The notes under the pieces are model-generated. The model made no database searches. It saw only the letters and a list, made by a program, of their open reading frames with translations, and was not told the origin of the DNA. Positions 43,693 to 52,844 of a stretch of DNA of 64,000 nucleotides are shown here, piece after piece (positions within the stretch are counted from its first letter, which is position 1; every line of letters begins with the position of its first letter). A program made the position numbers and the translations under genes. The stretch is from Mucilaginibacter sp. 44-25 (GTDB taxonomy: Bacteria > Bacteroidota > Bacteroidia > Sphingobacteriales > Sphingobacteriaceae). Location: positions 1 through 64,000 of the forward strand of contig MKTS01000016.1 of assembly GCA_001898335.1 (NCBI GenBank). The letters run 5' to 3'.

Positions 43693-44586
43693 TTACTTTA
43701 CAATAAAATCAAACAAAAACATTAACTGCACTACAGGCAGGTAATAAAAAGAACCAAACATTAGTGTACGCGCCGCTTTTATTTCAAGTGTGCGTAAAAG
43801 GTTAAACGCCTGATATAAAAATATCAAACTCATTATTAATGATACGCCACCTACGTAGTAACCACCATAACCATAAATAGTTGGTAATAAACTCACCGGT
43901 ACAAGTATCACTGCGAATAAAAAAGTGATCAAAGCACTGGTTTTGTCGCGCTTCGCGGTTGGTAATAACCGGAAACCTGCCAGCTTATAATCATCATCCA
44001 GCACCCATGCTATCGCCCAAAAGTGCACAAACTGCCACACAAATTGTATCAGGAACAGTATAATAGCAATCTCGTCAATACGCCCGTGAGGCTGGCCGGC
44101 AACATATCCAATAAGTGCGGGTAAGGCACCAGGTATGGCTCCTACAAAAACCGCGGCCATGCCATTAACACGTTTAAGAGGCGTATAAGCAAACGCGTAA
44201 AGCAGTATGGAGAACACCGACAAAAGCCCAGTAAGCAGGTTAAGCGACCCTAATAAGTAAGTGCCAATGATACCCATACCCATACCCAAAACGAGCCCCT
44301 GCCCGGTAGTCATACGCCCGGCAGGCATTGGCCTGTCCATAGTGCGTTTCATCAGCTTATCATACTTTACCTCAATTACCTCGTTGAAACAATTGGCCGC
44401 CGAAGTTACCAGGAAACCGCCGATAACCAGCTTGATCCAGTTCAACCACATGGTAGTACTGTATAGCGAACCCCAGGTATTGCCGCCATTTGCCTTTACA
44501 GCAATAATAAATGATATAGATGCCGAGAACGTAACCAAAAAGGTTAAGCGCGACTTGATTAGTTTTGAAAAATCGCTACCTTTCAT
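43693..44586 (-). CDS. cyoE: Protoheme IX farnesyltransferase (heme O synthase)
   Basis: A 297-residue UbiA-type membrane prenyltransferase with about nine helices. The Asp-rich prenyl-diphosphate site is NCFNEVIEVKYDKLMKRTMDRP (about residues 60-82), with the family's DRPMPAGRM following. It adds a farnesyl group to heme B to give heme O, used by CtaA. Overlaps the ctaA stop by four bases (ATGA), so the two are coupled. Confidence 0.95.
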   Translation of the reverse strand: MKGSDFSKLIKSRLTFLVTFSASISFIIAVKANGGNTWGSLYSTTMWLNWIKLVIGGFLVTSAANCFNEVIEVKYDKLMKRTMDRPMPAGRMTTGQGLVLGMGMGIIGTYLLGSLNLLTGLLSVFSILLYAFAYTPLKRVNGMAAVFVGAIPGALPALIGYVAGQPHGRIDEIAIILFLIQFVWQFVHFWAIAWVLDDDYKLAGFRLLPTAKRDKTSALITFLFAVILVPVSLLPTIYGYGGYYVGGVSLIMSLIFLYQAFNLLRTLEIKAARTLMFGSFYYLPVVQLMFLFDFIVK

Positions 44587-45647
44587 TGCCCTGCCCCCTG
44601 TACGTTTTCTGATTTAAACAGGTTCATCAACAAATAAAACTGGGCGCCAAACATTAAACTGGCCAGCACAATGTGCGAAGCCTGCGCAAAAGGAGGCAAC
44701 GCGAAATAAGATAAAGATATACCGGTAATAATTTGCAGCATGATCATGAGGAACGTAAAGCTCATGAGCTGCTGTTGCACCGCATGCCTGTTAAATTGCT
44801 TGCGGATAAGCGCATATAGAATAAGGTTAAGCGCCAGTACTACCAGTGCTATGTCGCGATGTTGTGTAAATATATCGCCGGCACGCTTTACCCAGCTATC
44901 GCGGTAGCTGCCTTCCAAATGTGTAGCTACAGCATCAACTTTTTCACGCACTTCTGTACCAAATGTTATTTGCATCACGCTTATCGCTAATACAATTAAT
45001 GTAAGCACCTGTACCAACGGCTTTACGGTAACTTTATAACGCCCCTGTACCTTGGCCATATGGTAAGTAGCTATGCTAATAGCCAATATGGCCAGCGCAA
45101 GTAACATATGTACGGTAACGATCCAGGCAACCAAATTGGTTGATACCACAATAGAACCTAACCATCCCTGAAAGCCTACCAAAAATAAATTAAACACGCT
45201 TAAAAAGATGATGAGCTTATTGGTTTTGCGATATTTAAATGAATAAACAGCACATAACAATAAAAACACTCCGGATATCGCGCCGATCAAGCGGTTGATA
45301 TATTCCGTCCAGGTACGGGCAGTGTTAAATTCTTCAGGTACCAGTATGGATTTATCATTGCGAATACGCATGGCCAATTGGCTATAGCCAAATATATCCA
45401 GCATTTTAGCAAAGCGCTGGTTCTTATCCATACGCTTTTGCACGTAGGTATCTTTGTAATTTGCAGGTAGTTCCGAAAGGCTGGTTGGCGGTATATAGCG
45501 GCCAAAGCATTTAGGCCAGTCAGGGCAACCCATACCTGAGCCAGTGCTGCGCACCACCCCTCCTGCCAATATCAACACAAATAATAGTATGATAGTAAGC
45601 AGGTTGAGCTTGATGAATGTATTGTTACCGGATGCTTTTATGCCCAT
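44583..45647 (-). CDS. ctaA: Heme A synthase (COX15/CtaA)
   Basis: A 354-residue membrane protein with eight helices. GGVVRSTGSGMGCPDWPKCFG near the start carries the family's conserved Cys loop. INRLIGAISGVFLLL, VTVHMLLALAILAIS, FTQHRDIALVVLALN and QASHIVLASLMFGAQFYLLM supply histidines for heme binding. It oxidises heme O to heme A. It follows a 148-base gap with an inverted repeat, so it probably starts its own transcript. Confidence 0.95.
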   Translation of the reverse strand: MGIKASGNNTFIKLNLLTIILLFVLILAGGVVRSTGSGMGCPDWPKCFGRYIPPTSLSELPANYKDTYVQKRMDKNQRFAKMLDIFGYSQLAMRIRNDKSILVPEEFNTARTWTEYINRLIGAISGVFLLLCAVYSFKYRKTNKLIIFLSVFNLFLVGFQGWLGSIVVSTNLVAWIVTVHMLLALAILAISIATYHMAKVQGRYKVTVKPLVQVLTLIVLAISVMQITFGTEVREKVDAVATHLEGSYRDSWVKRAGDIFTQHRDIALVVLALNLILYALIRKQFNRHAVQQQLMSFTFLMIMLQIITGISLSYFALPPFAQASHIVLASLMFGAQFYLLMNLFKSENVQGAGQ

Positions 45648-45669
45648 TTAGATTATTCCTAAAAAACAA

Positions 45670-45768
45670 GGGTATCTATTTGAAGTCGTAAAGTTCAAAG
45701 CTTCAAGTCGAAAGTCTGTTTAACAACTCAGGACTTATACTTAAGACTTAGGACTTAAACAGATACCC
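45670..45768. repeat. Intergenic inverted repeat between ctaD and ctaA
   Basis: GGGTATCT (45670-45677) pairs with AGATACCC (45761-45768); between them are repeated GACTTA/AAGTC words that can pair further. A transcript-end or REP-like element. Confidence 0.6.
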
Positions 45769-45794
45769 TAAAAGATCAGAGATCAGTACTTTTA

Positions 45795-47687
45795 TTACTT
45801 AACCTGCTCGTTGCTTTTCTGAGTACTTGCCCATTTTGCATGTTCTTCCAAACCTGTAGGATTATCCTCAAAGTCATGCGGAAGGTTTGAGCTCATGGTT
45901 TGCGAAAGCGGAACAGTTTGTTGTATAAAGTCTTCGTCGGCGCCTGGTTTGCTGTAATCATATGGCCAACGGTATACTGACGGAATTTCTCCCGGCCAGT
46001 TGCCGTGGATATGTTCAACAGGTGCAGTCCACTCAAGGGTATTAGCTTCCCAAGGGTTTTGTGTAGCTTTTTTACCGAAGAATATAGAATAAACAAAGTT
46101 GAACAGGAACGCACACTGCGCAACTGCTGCCATAATAGCGGCCCAGGTAATAAAGGTATTTACTGATAGCCATTGTTTCATTGACTCAAACTCGGTGAAA
46201 GCATAGTAACGGCGCGGTACGCCATCCAAGCCCATAAAGTGCATTGGGAAGAATACCAGGTAAGCACCAATAAATGTTAACCAGAAGTGCAGGTAACCTA
46301 AACGCTCGTTCATCATACGGCCGAACATTTTAGGGAACCAGTGGTAAACACCGGCAAGCATACCAAATATAGCCGCAGAGCCCATTACTAAGTGGAAGTG
46401 AGCTACTACGAAGTAAGTATCGTGCAGGTTGATGTCTAAAGCAGCGTTACCCAGGAAGATACCTGTTAAACCACCAGAGATAAAGAACGAAACCATACCG
46501 ATAGCGAATAACATTGCCGCGGTAAAACGGATGTTACCTCTCCAAAGAGTAGCTAACCAGTTAAATGTTTTTACCGCTGAAGGTACCGCGATGATCAATG
46601 TAGTGATCATGAACACGCCGCCCAGGAACGGATTCATACCTGTAACGAACATGTGGTGACCCCATACAATGAATGATAATACAGTAATACCAATAAGCGA
46701 GTAAACCATGGCGTGGTAACCAAAGATAGGCTTACGTGAGTTAACCGACATTACCTCTGATGATATACCCATCGCAGGCATAATTACGATATATACCTCA
46801 GGGTGGCCCAGGAACCAGAACAAGTGCTGGAACAGGATTGGGCTACCACCTTCAAAAGGTTGCACCTGCGAACCATTCAATACAATTTCTGATAAATAAA
46901 AGCTTGTACCAAAACTACGGTCGAATATTAATAATACCACACCAGCAACCAGTACCGGGAATGATAATATACCTAAAACTGCGGTTAAGAAGAATGCCCA
47001 AATGGTTAAAGGCATTTTCCAAAGGTCCATACCTTTAGTACGCATGTTTAATACCGTACTTACGTAGTTGATACCACCCATTAATGATGAAGCGATGAAC
47101 AACACCATACTGGTAAGCCAAAGCGTCATACCCATACCTGAACCCGGCATAGCCTTAGGTAAGGCAGATAATGGAGGATAAATTGTCCAGCCACCGCTTG
47201 CAGGGCCTTTTTGAACCATAAATGATGATAACATGATAACGCTGGCCAAAAAGAAGAACCAGTAAGAAAGCATGTTCATAAATGGTGATGCCATATCGCG
47301 GGCACCCAATTGCAAAGGAATAAGCAGGTTACTGAAAGTACCGCTCAAACCGGCCGTTAACACGAAGAATACCATGATGGTACCATGTATAGTAACCAGC
47401 GCCAGATAAAAGTTAGAATCTAAACGTCCACCCGGAGCAAAACGGCCCAGCAATGTTTCCATTAAAGGGAAGGCTTTATCAGGGTAAGCCAGCTGGATCC
47501 TGAACAGGATAGACAAGATCATGGCAATAACCGCCATAGTAATACCTGTGATCAGGAATTGCTTGGCAATCATTTTATGGTCCATACTAAATATATATTT
47601 AGATATGAACGTTTCTTTATGGTGGTGATGTCCGTGATCTTCTTCGTGGTGTGCTACGCTATGATCGTGAACTGATAATGTTGACAT
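45795..47687 (-). CDS. ctaD: Cytochrome c oxidase subunit I
   Basis: A 630-residue heme-copper oxidase catalytic subunit. The N-terminus is His-rich (residues 7-22). Heme and CuB ligands are visible in VTIHGTIMVFF, WFLGHPEVYIVIMP (His and the cross-linked Tyr of type A oxidases), WGHHMFVTGMNP and VVAHFHLVMG. It reduces oxygen to water and pumps protons. A C-terminal extension of about 60 residues past the last helix is typical in this phylum. It is 19 bases downstream of ctaC. Confidence 0.97.
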   Translation of the reverse strand: MSTLSVHDHSVAHHEEDHGHHHHKETFISKYIFSMDHKMIAKQFLITGITMAVIAMILSILFRIQLAYPDKAFPLMETLLGRFAPGGRLDSNFYLALVTIHGTIMVFFVLTAGLSGTFSNLLIPLQLGARDMASPFMNMLSYWFFFLASVIMLSSFMVQKGPASGGWTIYPPLSALPKAMPGSGMGMTLWLTSMVLFIASSLMGGINYVSTVLNMRTKGMDLWKMPLTIWAFFLTAVLGILSFPVLVAGVVLLIFDRSFGTSFYLSEIVLNGSQVQPFEGGSPILFQHLFWFLGHPEVYIVIMPAMGISSEVMSVNSRKPIFGYHAMVYSLIGITVLSFIVWGHHMFVTGMNPFLGGVFMITTLIIAVPSAVKTFNWLATLWRGNIRFTAAMLFAIGMVSFFISGGLTGIFLGNAALDINLHDTYFVVAHFHLVMGSAAIFGMLAGVYHWFPKMFGRMMNERLGYLHFWLTFIGAYLVFFPMHFMGLDGVPRRYYAFTEFESMKQWLSVNTFITWAAIMAAVAQCAFLFNFVYSIFFGKKATQNPWEANTLEWTAPVEHIHGNWPGEIPSVYRWPYDYSKPGADEDFIQQTVPLSQTMSSNLPHDFEDNPTGLEEHAKWASTQKSNEQVK

Positions 47688-47706
47688 ACTCGTTAATCTT
47701 TTTGTA

Positions 47707-48915
47707 TTAATTATTTAACGCTAACCTGTTTTGTTGTACCTGCTTGCTATCCTCAGTAGCTGCAAACTTAAGATCTTTCTTAAGCTGGTCTGTAAGATAT
47801 GGCTTTTGCTGCGCTAACCAGGCCTGGTATTCGGCCTCGGTAACTACGCGTACAACTTTTTTCATGTTATAGTGGCTACCACCGCAAATTTTGTTGCATA
47901 ATACCTCATACTCAAATGTAGGTTTATCCAATTTGGCACGCATCTGCGCGGTAGTCATGATCGGCTTGAATTTAAAGAAAGTCGGCAAGCCGGGAACAGC
48001 GTTCAACTGCACACGGAATGCAGGGATGTACACACTATGGATAACATCCTGCGCATGGATGTTTAGCCTTACCGATTTATTTACAGGGATAACCATGGTA
48101 TCAGCCTGCAGGTCATCGTAACTGTATTTATCTTTAAAGTTGATACCCAGTTTATTGGCACCGTTAACTAATTTATAGTTGGTTTTACCTAAACGGCCAT
48201 CCTTACCCGGATAACGCAGTTCCCACGCAAACTGGTGGCCGGTAATATCAATGTTAATTGAAGCAGGTTCGCCTTTGGCATCAACACTGTTAGTAATGCT
48301 TTTCCAGGTAAAGAAACCGAAAATAACCAACACGGTTAATACAATTGCCGGTGCAATGGTCCAAACCTTTTCAATAGTGTTATTGTGGGGCAGGAAGTGC
48401 GCGCGGCGTTTGGCATTATAACGGTATCTGAACAGGAACGTGAAAAGCAATATCTGTGTGATGAAGAACACCGTCATGGTGATGCCGGTGGTAGTCCAGA
48501 ACATTTTATCCAGGATACCGCCATGCTCAGACGCTGCTGCAGGTAATATCATGCTGCCCTGTACAGTGAAAGACCAGTATGCACCATATAAACCTGCTAC
48601 CAGGAACACAAGACATAAAACACCCATTACGTTATTCCAGTTAAGCGGCTTTTTGCCTCTTATCTGTTGGGTAAGGTCGTAAACACGGAATACTTTACCT
48701 ATAATGCCAATGAAAAAGCATACCACCAGGAACATCAGGATGTAATAACCCGCTGTAGGCAGGCCGGTATCCTTTGCGGCAGCGTCAGTAGCTGGCGAAG
48801 CACTTGCTCCGGCTGATGCTGCATCCTGGGCGAAAAGTACGCTTGTACCTAACAGCATAAATACAGCTATAAGCGAAAGTATTTTTTTAGTATTAAATAG
48901 ATTTTTGAATCCCAT
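47707..48915 (-). CDS. ctaC: Cytochrome c oxidase subunit II
   Basis: A 402-residue protein. A signal-like segment (residues 12-29) is followed by an extra N-terminal helix and the two subunit II helices, then the CuA cupredoxin domain: DVIHSVYIPAFRVQLN, CNKICGGSHYNM (C-x3-C-x3-H) and a preceding GHQFAWELRYPG. It receives electrons from cytochrome c or the Act complex. No C-terminal heme motif (CxxCH) is present, so it is not a cytochrome-fused type. Confidence 0.95.
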   Translation of the reverse strand: MGFKNLFNTKKILSLIAVFMLLGTSVLFAQDAASAGASASPATDAAAKDTGLPTAGYYILMFLVVCFFIGIIGKVFRVYDLTQQIRGKKPLNWNNVMGVLCLVFLVAGLYGAYWSFTVQGSMILPAAASEHGGILDKMFWTTTGITMTVFFITQILLFTFLFRYRYNAKRRAHFLPHNNTIEKVWTIAPAIVLTVLVIFGFFTWKSITNSVDAKGEPASINIDITGHQFAWELRYPGKDGRLGKTNYKLVNGANKLGINFKDKYSYDDLQADTMVIPVNKSVRLNIHAQDVIHSVYIPAFRVQLNAVPGLPTFFKFKPIMTTAQMRAKLDKPTFEYEVLCNKICGGSHYNMKKVVRVVTEAEYQAWLAQQKPYLTDQLKKDLKFAATEDSKQVQQNRLALNN

Positions 48916-48950
48916 TTTATTGGTTATTTGAAAATGCTTTATCCAGTTAG

Positions 48951-48958
48951 CAAATTTA
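48951..48958 (-). promoter_or_regulatory. Candidate -7 element upstream of ctaC
   Basis: On the minus strand TAAATTTG matches TAnnTTTG, 35 bases before the ctaC ATG. No clear -33 element. It could let ctaCD be expressed apart from the act genes. Confidence 0.35.
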
Positions 48959-48965
48959 ACAATTA

Positions 48966-50225
48966 TTATCTGTGATGATGTAAGCTCTCTTGCAGGAACG
49001 GATGCTTTTTAGGAACCAATGACGGTGCTTTAGCAATTTTACCCATAACCAGGTAAAAGAACAAACCTGCAAAACCTGCAAACAAACCTATCTCTTCAAC
49101 TCCAAAACCTCTTTCTGCACCCAGTGTACCTGGCATGATCATCAGGTAATAATCTAACCAGTGGCCGGCAATAAGTACTATACAGGTCCACATTACACGG
49201 TTGCTTAAGCGTTTTGCATCTCTTGACATTAACAATAACAATGGTGCAAGGAAGTTCATTACGATGTTTAACCAGAACCACCATTTGTACTCAGGCTCCC
49301 AACGTTTGTAGAAATAAACAGACTCCTCAGGCATGTTAGCATACCAGGTTAGGAAGAACTGCGCGAACCAAACGTAGCACCAGAAGATAGAGAAACCGAA
49401 TATAAGCTTACCTAAATCATGCAGGTGATTTTCGTTTAACCAGGTAAAATAACCACGTTTTTGAAGGTAAATGATCACCAGGGCAATAACGGCTAAACCA
49501 CTTACGTGCATGGCAGCTAAATTGTACCAGCCAAACATGGTTGAGAACCAGTGTGCTTCTAATGACATGATCACGCCAAAAGCGAATATCGGGAAGGTGA
49601 AACCAAATATTACCAGGAATATACAGGCATATTTAAAAATCTTGTCATAGTTAGCCATGCCACCCTCTGTGTCTTCAGCTTCAGAGAATTTGGCCATTTT
49701 TATACCTAAAAAGCTGTAAACGCCCAAAAACACAATTAACACACCATAGAAGAATGGAATATTTAAGAAACCTTTTTTACCATAAATAATGGCATCAAAG
49801 TTTTCGCTTCCGGGGGTGGTTATACCATGAGCAGCCCAATGCGCATACAGGTAAGGTACTGTTTCGGTTTTGCCATTCTCGGTAACCGTATGTGTATGCA
49901 GTAAACCAGCAGTGATAATCAATATCAGGATGATGCTTGCGATAGGCAACACCTTGGCAAATGCCTGCGGTATGCGAATTAACGATGCCGACCAGCCGGC
50001 CTGTGCCACATAGTTGTAAGCGCTAAAGAATATACCGGCAAGGCAAACGCACACAAAAAAGTAGCCCATGAGCAACAAGTTGCTGTAAACGCGCTGTATG
50101 TGGTCGCCACCTAAGATAAAACCGAACGCTATGCCGATAACACCAAGTACAATACCTACCAAACTAATGGTTTTGGCAGTGCCTGTAAATTCAAAACGTT
50201 CGTCAAAATTATTATGAGTCTTCAT
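48966..50225 (-). CDS. actF: Alternative complex III subunit ActF
   Basis: A 419-residue membrane protein with about ten helices; quinol:cytochrome c oxidoreductase quinone-binding subunit, NrfD-like. Blocks FGFTFPIFAFGVIMSLEAHWFSTMFGWY and LNIVMNFLAPLLLLMSRDAKR are typical. Last of the six act genes, immediately after actE. Confidence 0.92.
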   Translation of the reverse strand: MKTHNNFDERFEFTGTAKTISLVGIVLGVIGIAFGFILGGDHIQRVYSNLLLMGYFFVCVCLAGIFFSAYNYVAQAGWSASLIRIPQAFAKVLPIASIILILIITAGLLHTHTVTENGKTETVPYLYAHWAAHGITTPGSENFDAIIYGKKGFLNIPFFYGVLIVFLGVYSFLGIKMAKFSEAEDTEGGMANYDKIFKYACIFLVIFGFTFPIFAFGVIMSLEAHWFSTMFGWYNLAAMHVSGLAVIALVIIYLQKRGYFTWLNENHLHDLGKLIFGFSIFWCYVWFAQFFLTWYANMPEESVYFYKRWEPEYKWWFWLNIVMNFLAPLLLLMSRDAKRLSNRVMWTCIVLIAGHWLDYYLMIMPGTLGAERGFGVEEIGLFAGFAGLFFYLVMGKIAKAPSLVPKKHPFLQESLHHHR

Positions 50226-50237
50226 TAATCAATAATC

Positions 50238-50822
50238 TTATAAAGTTTGTAAATGGTGTACATACATCACAATTTTCCAGCGTTCTTCTGGTGCAACCTG
50301 AGATGCGTATGAACCCATTGCGTTTACACCATAAGTTATAGTATGATAAATTTTACCATCCGTAAGATCTTTCATAGCACCACCACGTGATGATTGCCCT
50401 TTAGAGTATGATGGAGGCGGTGGATATCCGTGCTGTACAACTAAACCATCACCCTGGCCGTTGATGCCATGGCAAGGAGAGCAAAAGGTAGTGAACAGCT
50501 TTTTACCATCTTCCAGATTGGTTGATGTTAAAGGCAACGGATTTTTTACTTCCGTACCAGCAAGTTCATAACCATCTTTAGTGTTAGGATAGTCAAAACG
50601 TTTAAAGCCTACCGGAATGGTACCGGCAGGTGGCACTTGCGCGGTTTTGCCATCCTTAAAGTTATTGTTAGGTTGGTCGTACTCATAAGCGGTGTGCTCA
50701 TACATGTTAGGAGCATACTCCCAGCCTGTGCTGCGCTTATCCTTGCACGATGTAATTATTATTGATGCAGCAATAACAAAAGCTGTTGTGCCCAATACCT
50801 TAATTTTATTCATAGCTAACAT
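50238..50822 (-). CDS. actE: Alternative complex III cytochrome c lipoprotein ActE
   Basis: About 190 residues. The lipobox SIIITSC (start may be Met4 at 50813) and one CxxCH heme motif, CSPCHGINGQGDG, show a monoheme cytochrome c lipoprotein. It carries electrons within or out of the Act complex. Its start overlaps the end of actD. Confidence 0.92.
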   Translation of the reverse strand: MLAMNKIKVLGTTAFVIAASIIITSCKDKRSTGWEYAPNMYEHTAYEYDQPNNNFKDGKTAQVPPAGTIPVGFKRFDYPNTKDGYELAGTEVKNPLPLTSTNLEDGKKLFTTFCSPCHGINGQGDGLVVQHGYPPPPSYSKGQSSRGGAMKDLTDGKIYHTITYGVNAMGSYASQVAPEERWKIVMYVHHLQTL

Positions 50823-51342
50823 ATTTCCTTTCGTTATGCTTAACTTCTACAGCTCCTGCTTCTTTTAATAAATTAGTAATATCGTCATGAGGGATGTTAC
50901 CTTTCGCGTCAACTGCTATAATAAAGCGGTCGTCGGTAGCACGCAGGTCCATCACACGCGGCGCACGGCCGGGGAAAAGGTGCGTTGCTGCAAAAAAGGT
51001 GATCGTCATACCAAACGCGGTGAATAATATGGTCCACTCAAAAGTAAATGGTACAAAGTCAGGAATGGCAAAGCTTGGTTTACCACCAATGTTCTGTGGC
51101 CAGTCATGCACCAGGGTGTAATACACAATGCTGAATATTACGGTAGCACCAAGGCAACCAAAGCAAAACGCCGCGTAACCCAGGCGTGAATCCTTAACGC
51201 CCATTTTAGCCTCAATACCGTGTATGGGCATTGGGGTGTAAACGTCGTAAATAGGTACGCTATTTTTTTGTAAGTTGGTGATGCCCTGCATCATATTGTC
51301 AGGATCATCAAAACAGCCCAATATAAATTTAGTCTTGCTCAT
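50806..51342 (-). CDS. actD: Alternative complex III subunit ActD (DUF3341)
   Basis: A 178-residue DUF3341 protein. FILGCFDDPDNMMQGI, DVYTPMPIHGIEAKMGVKDSRLG and two helices (AAFCFGCLGATVIFSIVYY; FTAFGMTITFFAATHLF) are characteristic. It is a membrane subunit of the Act complex with unknown catalytic role. Confidence 0.92.
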   Translation of the reverse strand: MSKTKFILGCFDDPDNMMQGITNLQKNSVPIYDVYTPMPIHGIEAKMGVKDSRLGYAAFCFGCLGATVIFSIVYYTLVHDWPQNIGGKPSFAIPDFVPFTFEWTILFTAFGMTITFFAATHLFPGRAPRVMDLRATDDRFIIAVDAKGNIPHDDITNLLKEAGAVEVKHNERKYVSYE

Positions 51343-51344
51343 GA

Positions 51345-52817
51345 TTATACTTTTTCGTAGTCAGCCATATCAACGCTGTCATACTTGGTTAACGACTCTT
51401 TGTAGTACTGAACTTCAGCTGGTTCCAGGTGCCCCTCTTTGATCAGCTTCATTTTAGCTTGCTCACTTGCAGTTTTCAGCAATAGTTTCACCTCGGCGAT
51501 AGCTACTGAAGGCAATACGCGGATGAACAACAGGAATAACGTGAAGAACAAGCCTATTGAACCGATGAATACACCTACGTCAACCCAGGTTGGATAGAAC
51601 ATGGCCCAGCTTGAAGGGATATAGTCACGGTGTAATGAAGTTACGATAATCACGAAACGCTCAAACCACATACCGATGTTTACCACAATTGAAAGCGCCC
51701 ATGAGAATGGAATGCTTCTGCGCAGTTTGCTTGACCAGAAAAGCTGAGGAGAAATTACGTTACAGCTCATCATGCTCCAGTATGCCCACCAGTACGGACC
51801 GGTTGCACGGTTAATGAAAGCGTATTGCTCATACTCAACCTGTGAATACCATGCAATAAAGAACTCAGTAATGTAAGCCACACCCACAATTGAACCGGTA
51901 AGCATGATGATCTTGTTCATCGATTCGATGTGGAACATGGTGATGTAGTTTTCCAGACCTAATACTTTACGGGTTACCAGTAACAGGGTTTGCACCATAG
52001 CGAAACCTGAGAAGATAGCACCCGCAACGAAGTATGGAGGGAAGATGGTAGTGTGCCATCCCGGTTCCAGTGATGTAGCAAAGTCGAAAGATACGATGGT
52101 GTGTACTGAAAGTACCAGCGGTGTAGAGATACCGGCCAGAATTAATGACACGGTCTCAAAACGCTGCCAGGTTTTTAATGAACCTGTCCAGCCGAATGAC
52201 AGTATAGAATATATACGGCGACGTAAGCCTTTAGCGCGGTCGCGGATAGAAGCAATATCAGGCAACAAACCAGTGTACCAAAATAATAATGATACCGAGA
52301 AGTAAGTTGAGATTGCGAATACGTCCATCATCAGCGCTGAGTTCCAGTTCACCCAAAGTGAGCCGTACTGGTTTGGCAGTGGCAATGTAAAGTAAGCTAA
52401 CCAGGGGCGGCCCATGTGCGCTACAATGTATGTAGCGGCGCAGATTACCGCGAAGATGGTCATCGCCTCGGCAGAACGGTTAATGGAGTTACGCCAGTTT
52501 TGACCGAAGATCAACAACACTGCCGAGATAAGCGTACCGGCGTGACCGATACCTACCCACCATACGAAACCGGTGATGTCCCACGCCCAGCCTACAGTTT
52601 TGTTTAAGCCCCACTCGCCCAAACCATACCAGAAGGTTAAGCTGATGGATACTACCCACAACATAGCCCCTAATGCAGATACGATGAAGCCGATCCACCA
52701 GGCTTTGTTTGGTTTATTCTCTACAGGTAATAATATTTCGTTAGTGATACGGGCATAGGTCATGTCCTTGCCTGTCATTAACGGTTCCCTGATTATCGAT
52801 TCATGATGATGAGCCAT
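51345..52817 (-). CDS. actC: Alternative complex III subunit ActC (NrfD-type)
   Basis: A 490-residue polytopic protein with about ten helices, NrfD/PsrC family, the proposed quinol-oxidising membrane subunit. Blocks FVWWVGIGHAGTLISAVLLI, NWNSALMMDVFAISTYF and YWWAYWSMMSCNVISPQLFW are typical. Two bases upstream of actD. Confidence 0.94.
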   Translation of the reverse strand: MAHHHESIIREPLMTGKDMTYARITNEILLPVENKPNKAWWIGFIVSALGAMLWVVSISLTFWYGLGEWGLNKTVGWAWDITGFVWWVGIGHAGTLISAVLLIFGQNWRNSINRSAEAMTIFAVICAATYIVAHMGRPWLAYFTLPLPNQYGSLWVNWNSALMMDVFAISTYFSVSLLFWYTGLLPDIASIRDRAKGLRRRIYSILSFGWTGSLKTWQRFETVSLILAGISTPLVLSVHTIVSFDFATSLEPGWHTTIFPPYFVAGAIFSGFAMVQTLLLVTRKVLGLENYITMFHIESMNKIIMLTGSIVGVAYITEFFIAWYSQVEYEQYAFINRATGPYWWAYWSMMSCNVISPQLFWSSKLRRSIPFSWALSIVVNIGMWFERFVIIVTSLHRDYIPSSWAMFYPTWVDVGVFIGSIGLFFTLFLLFIRVLPSVAIAEVKLLLKTASEQAKMKLIKEGHLEPAEVQYYKESLTKYDSVDMADYEKV

Positions 52818-52844
52818 ATGTTATGATATATCTCGTTGTAAAAT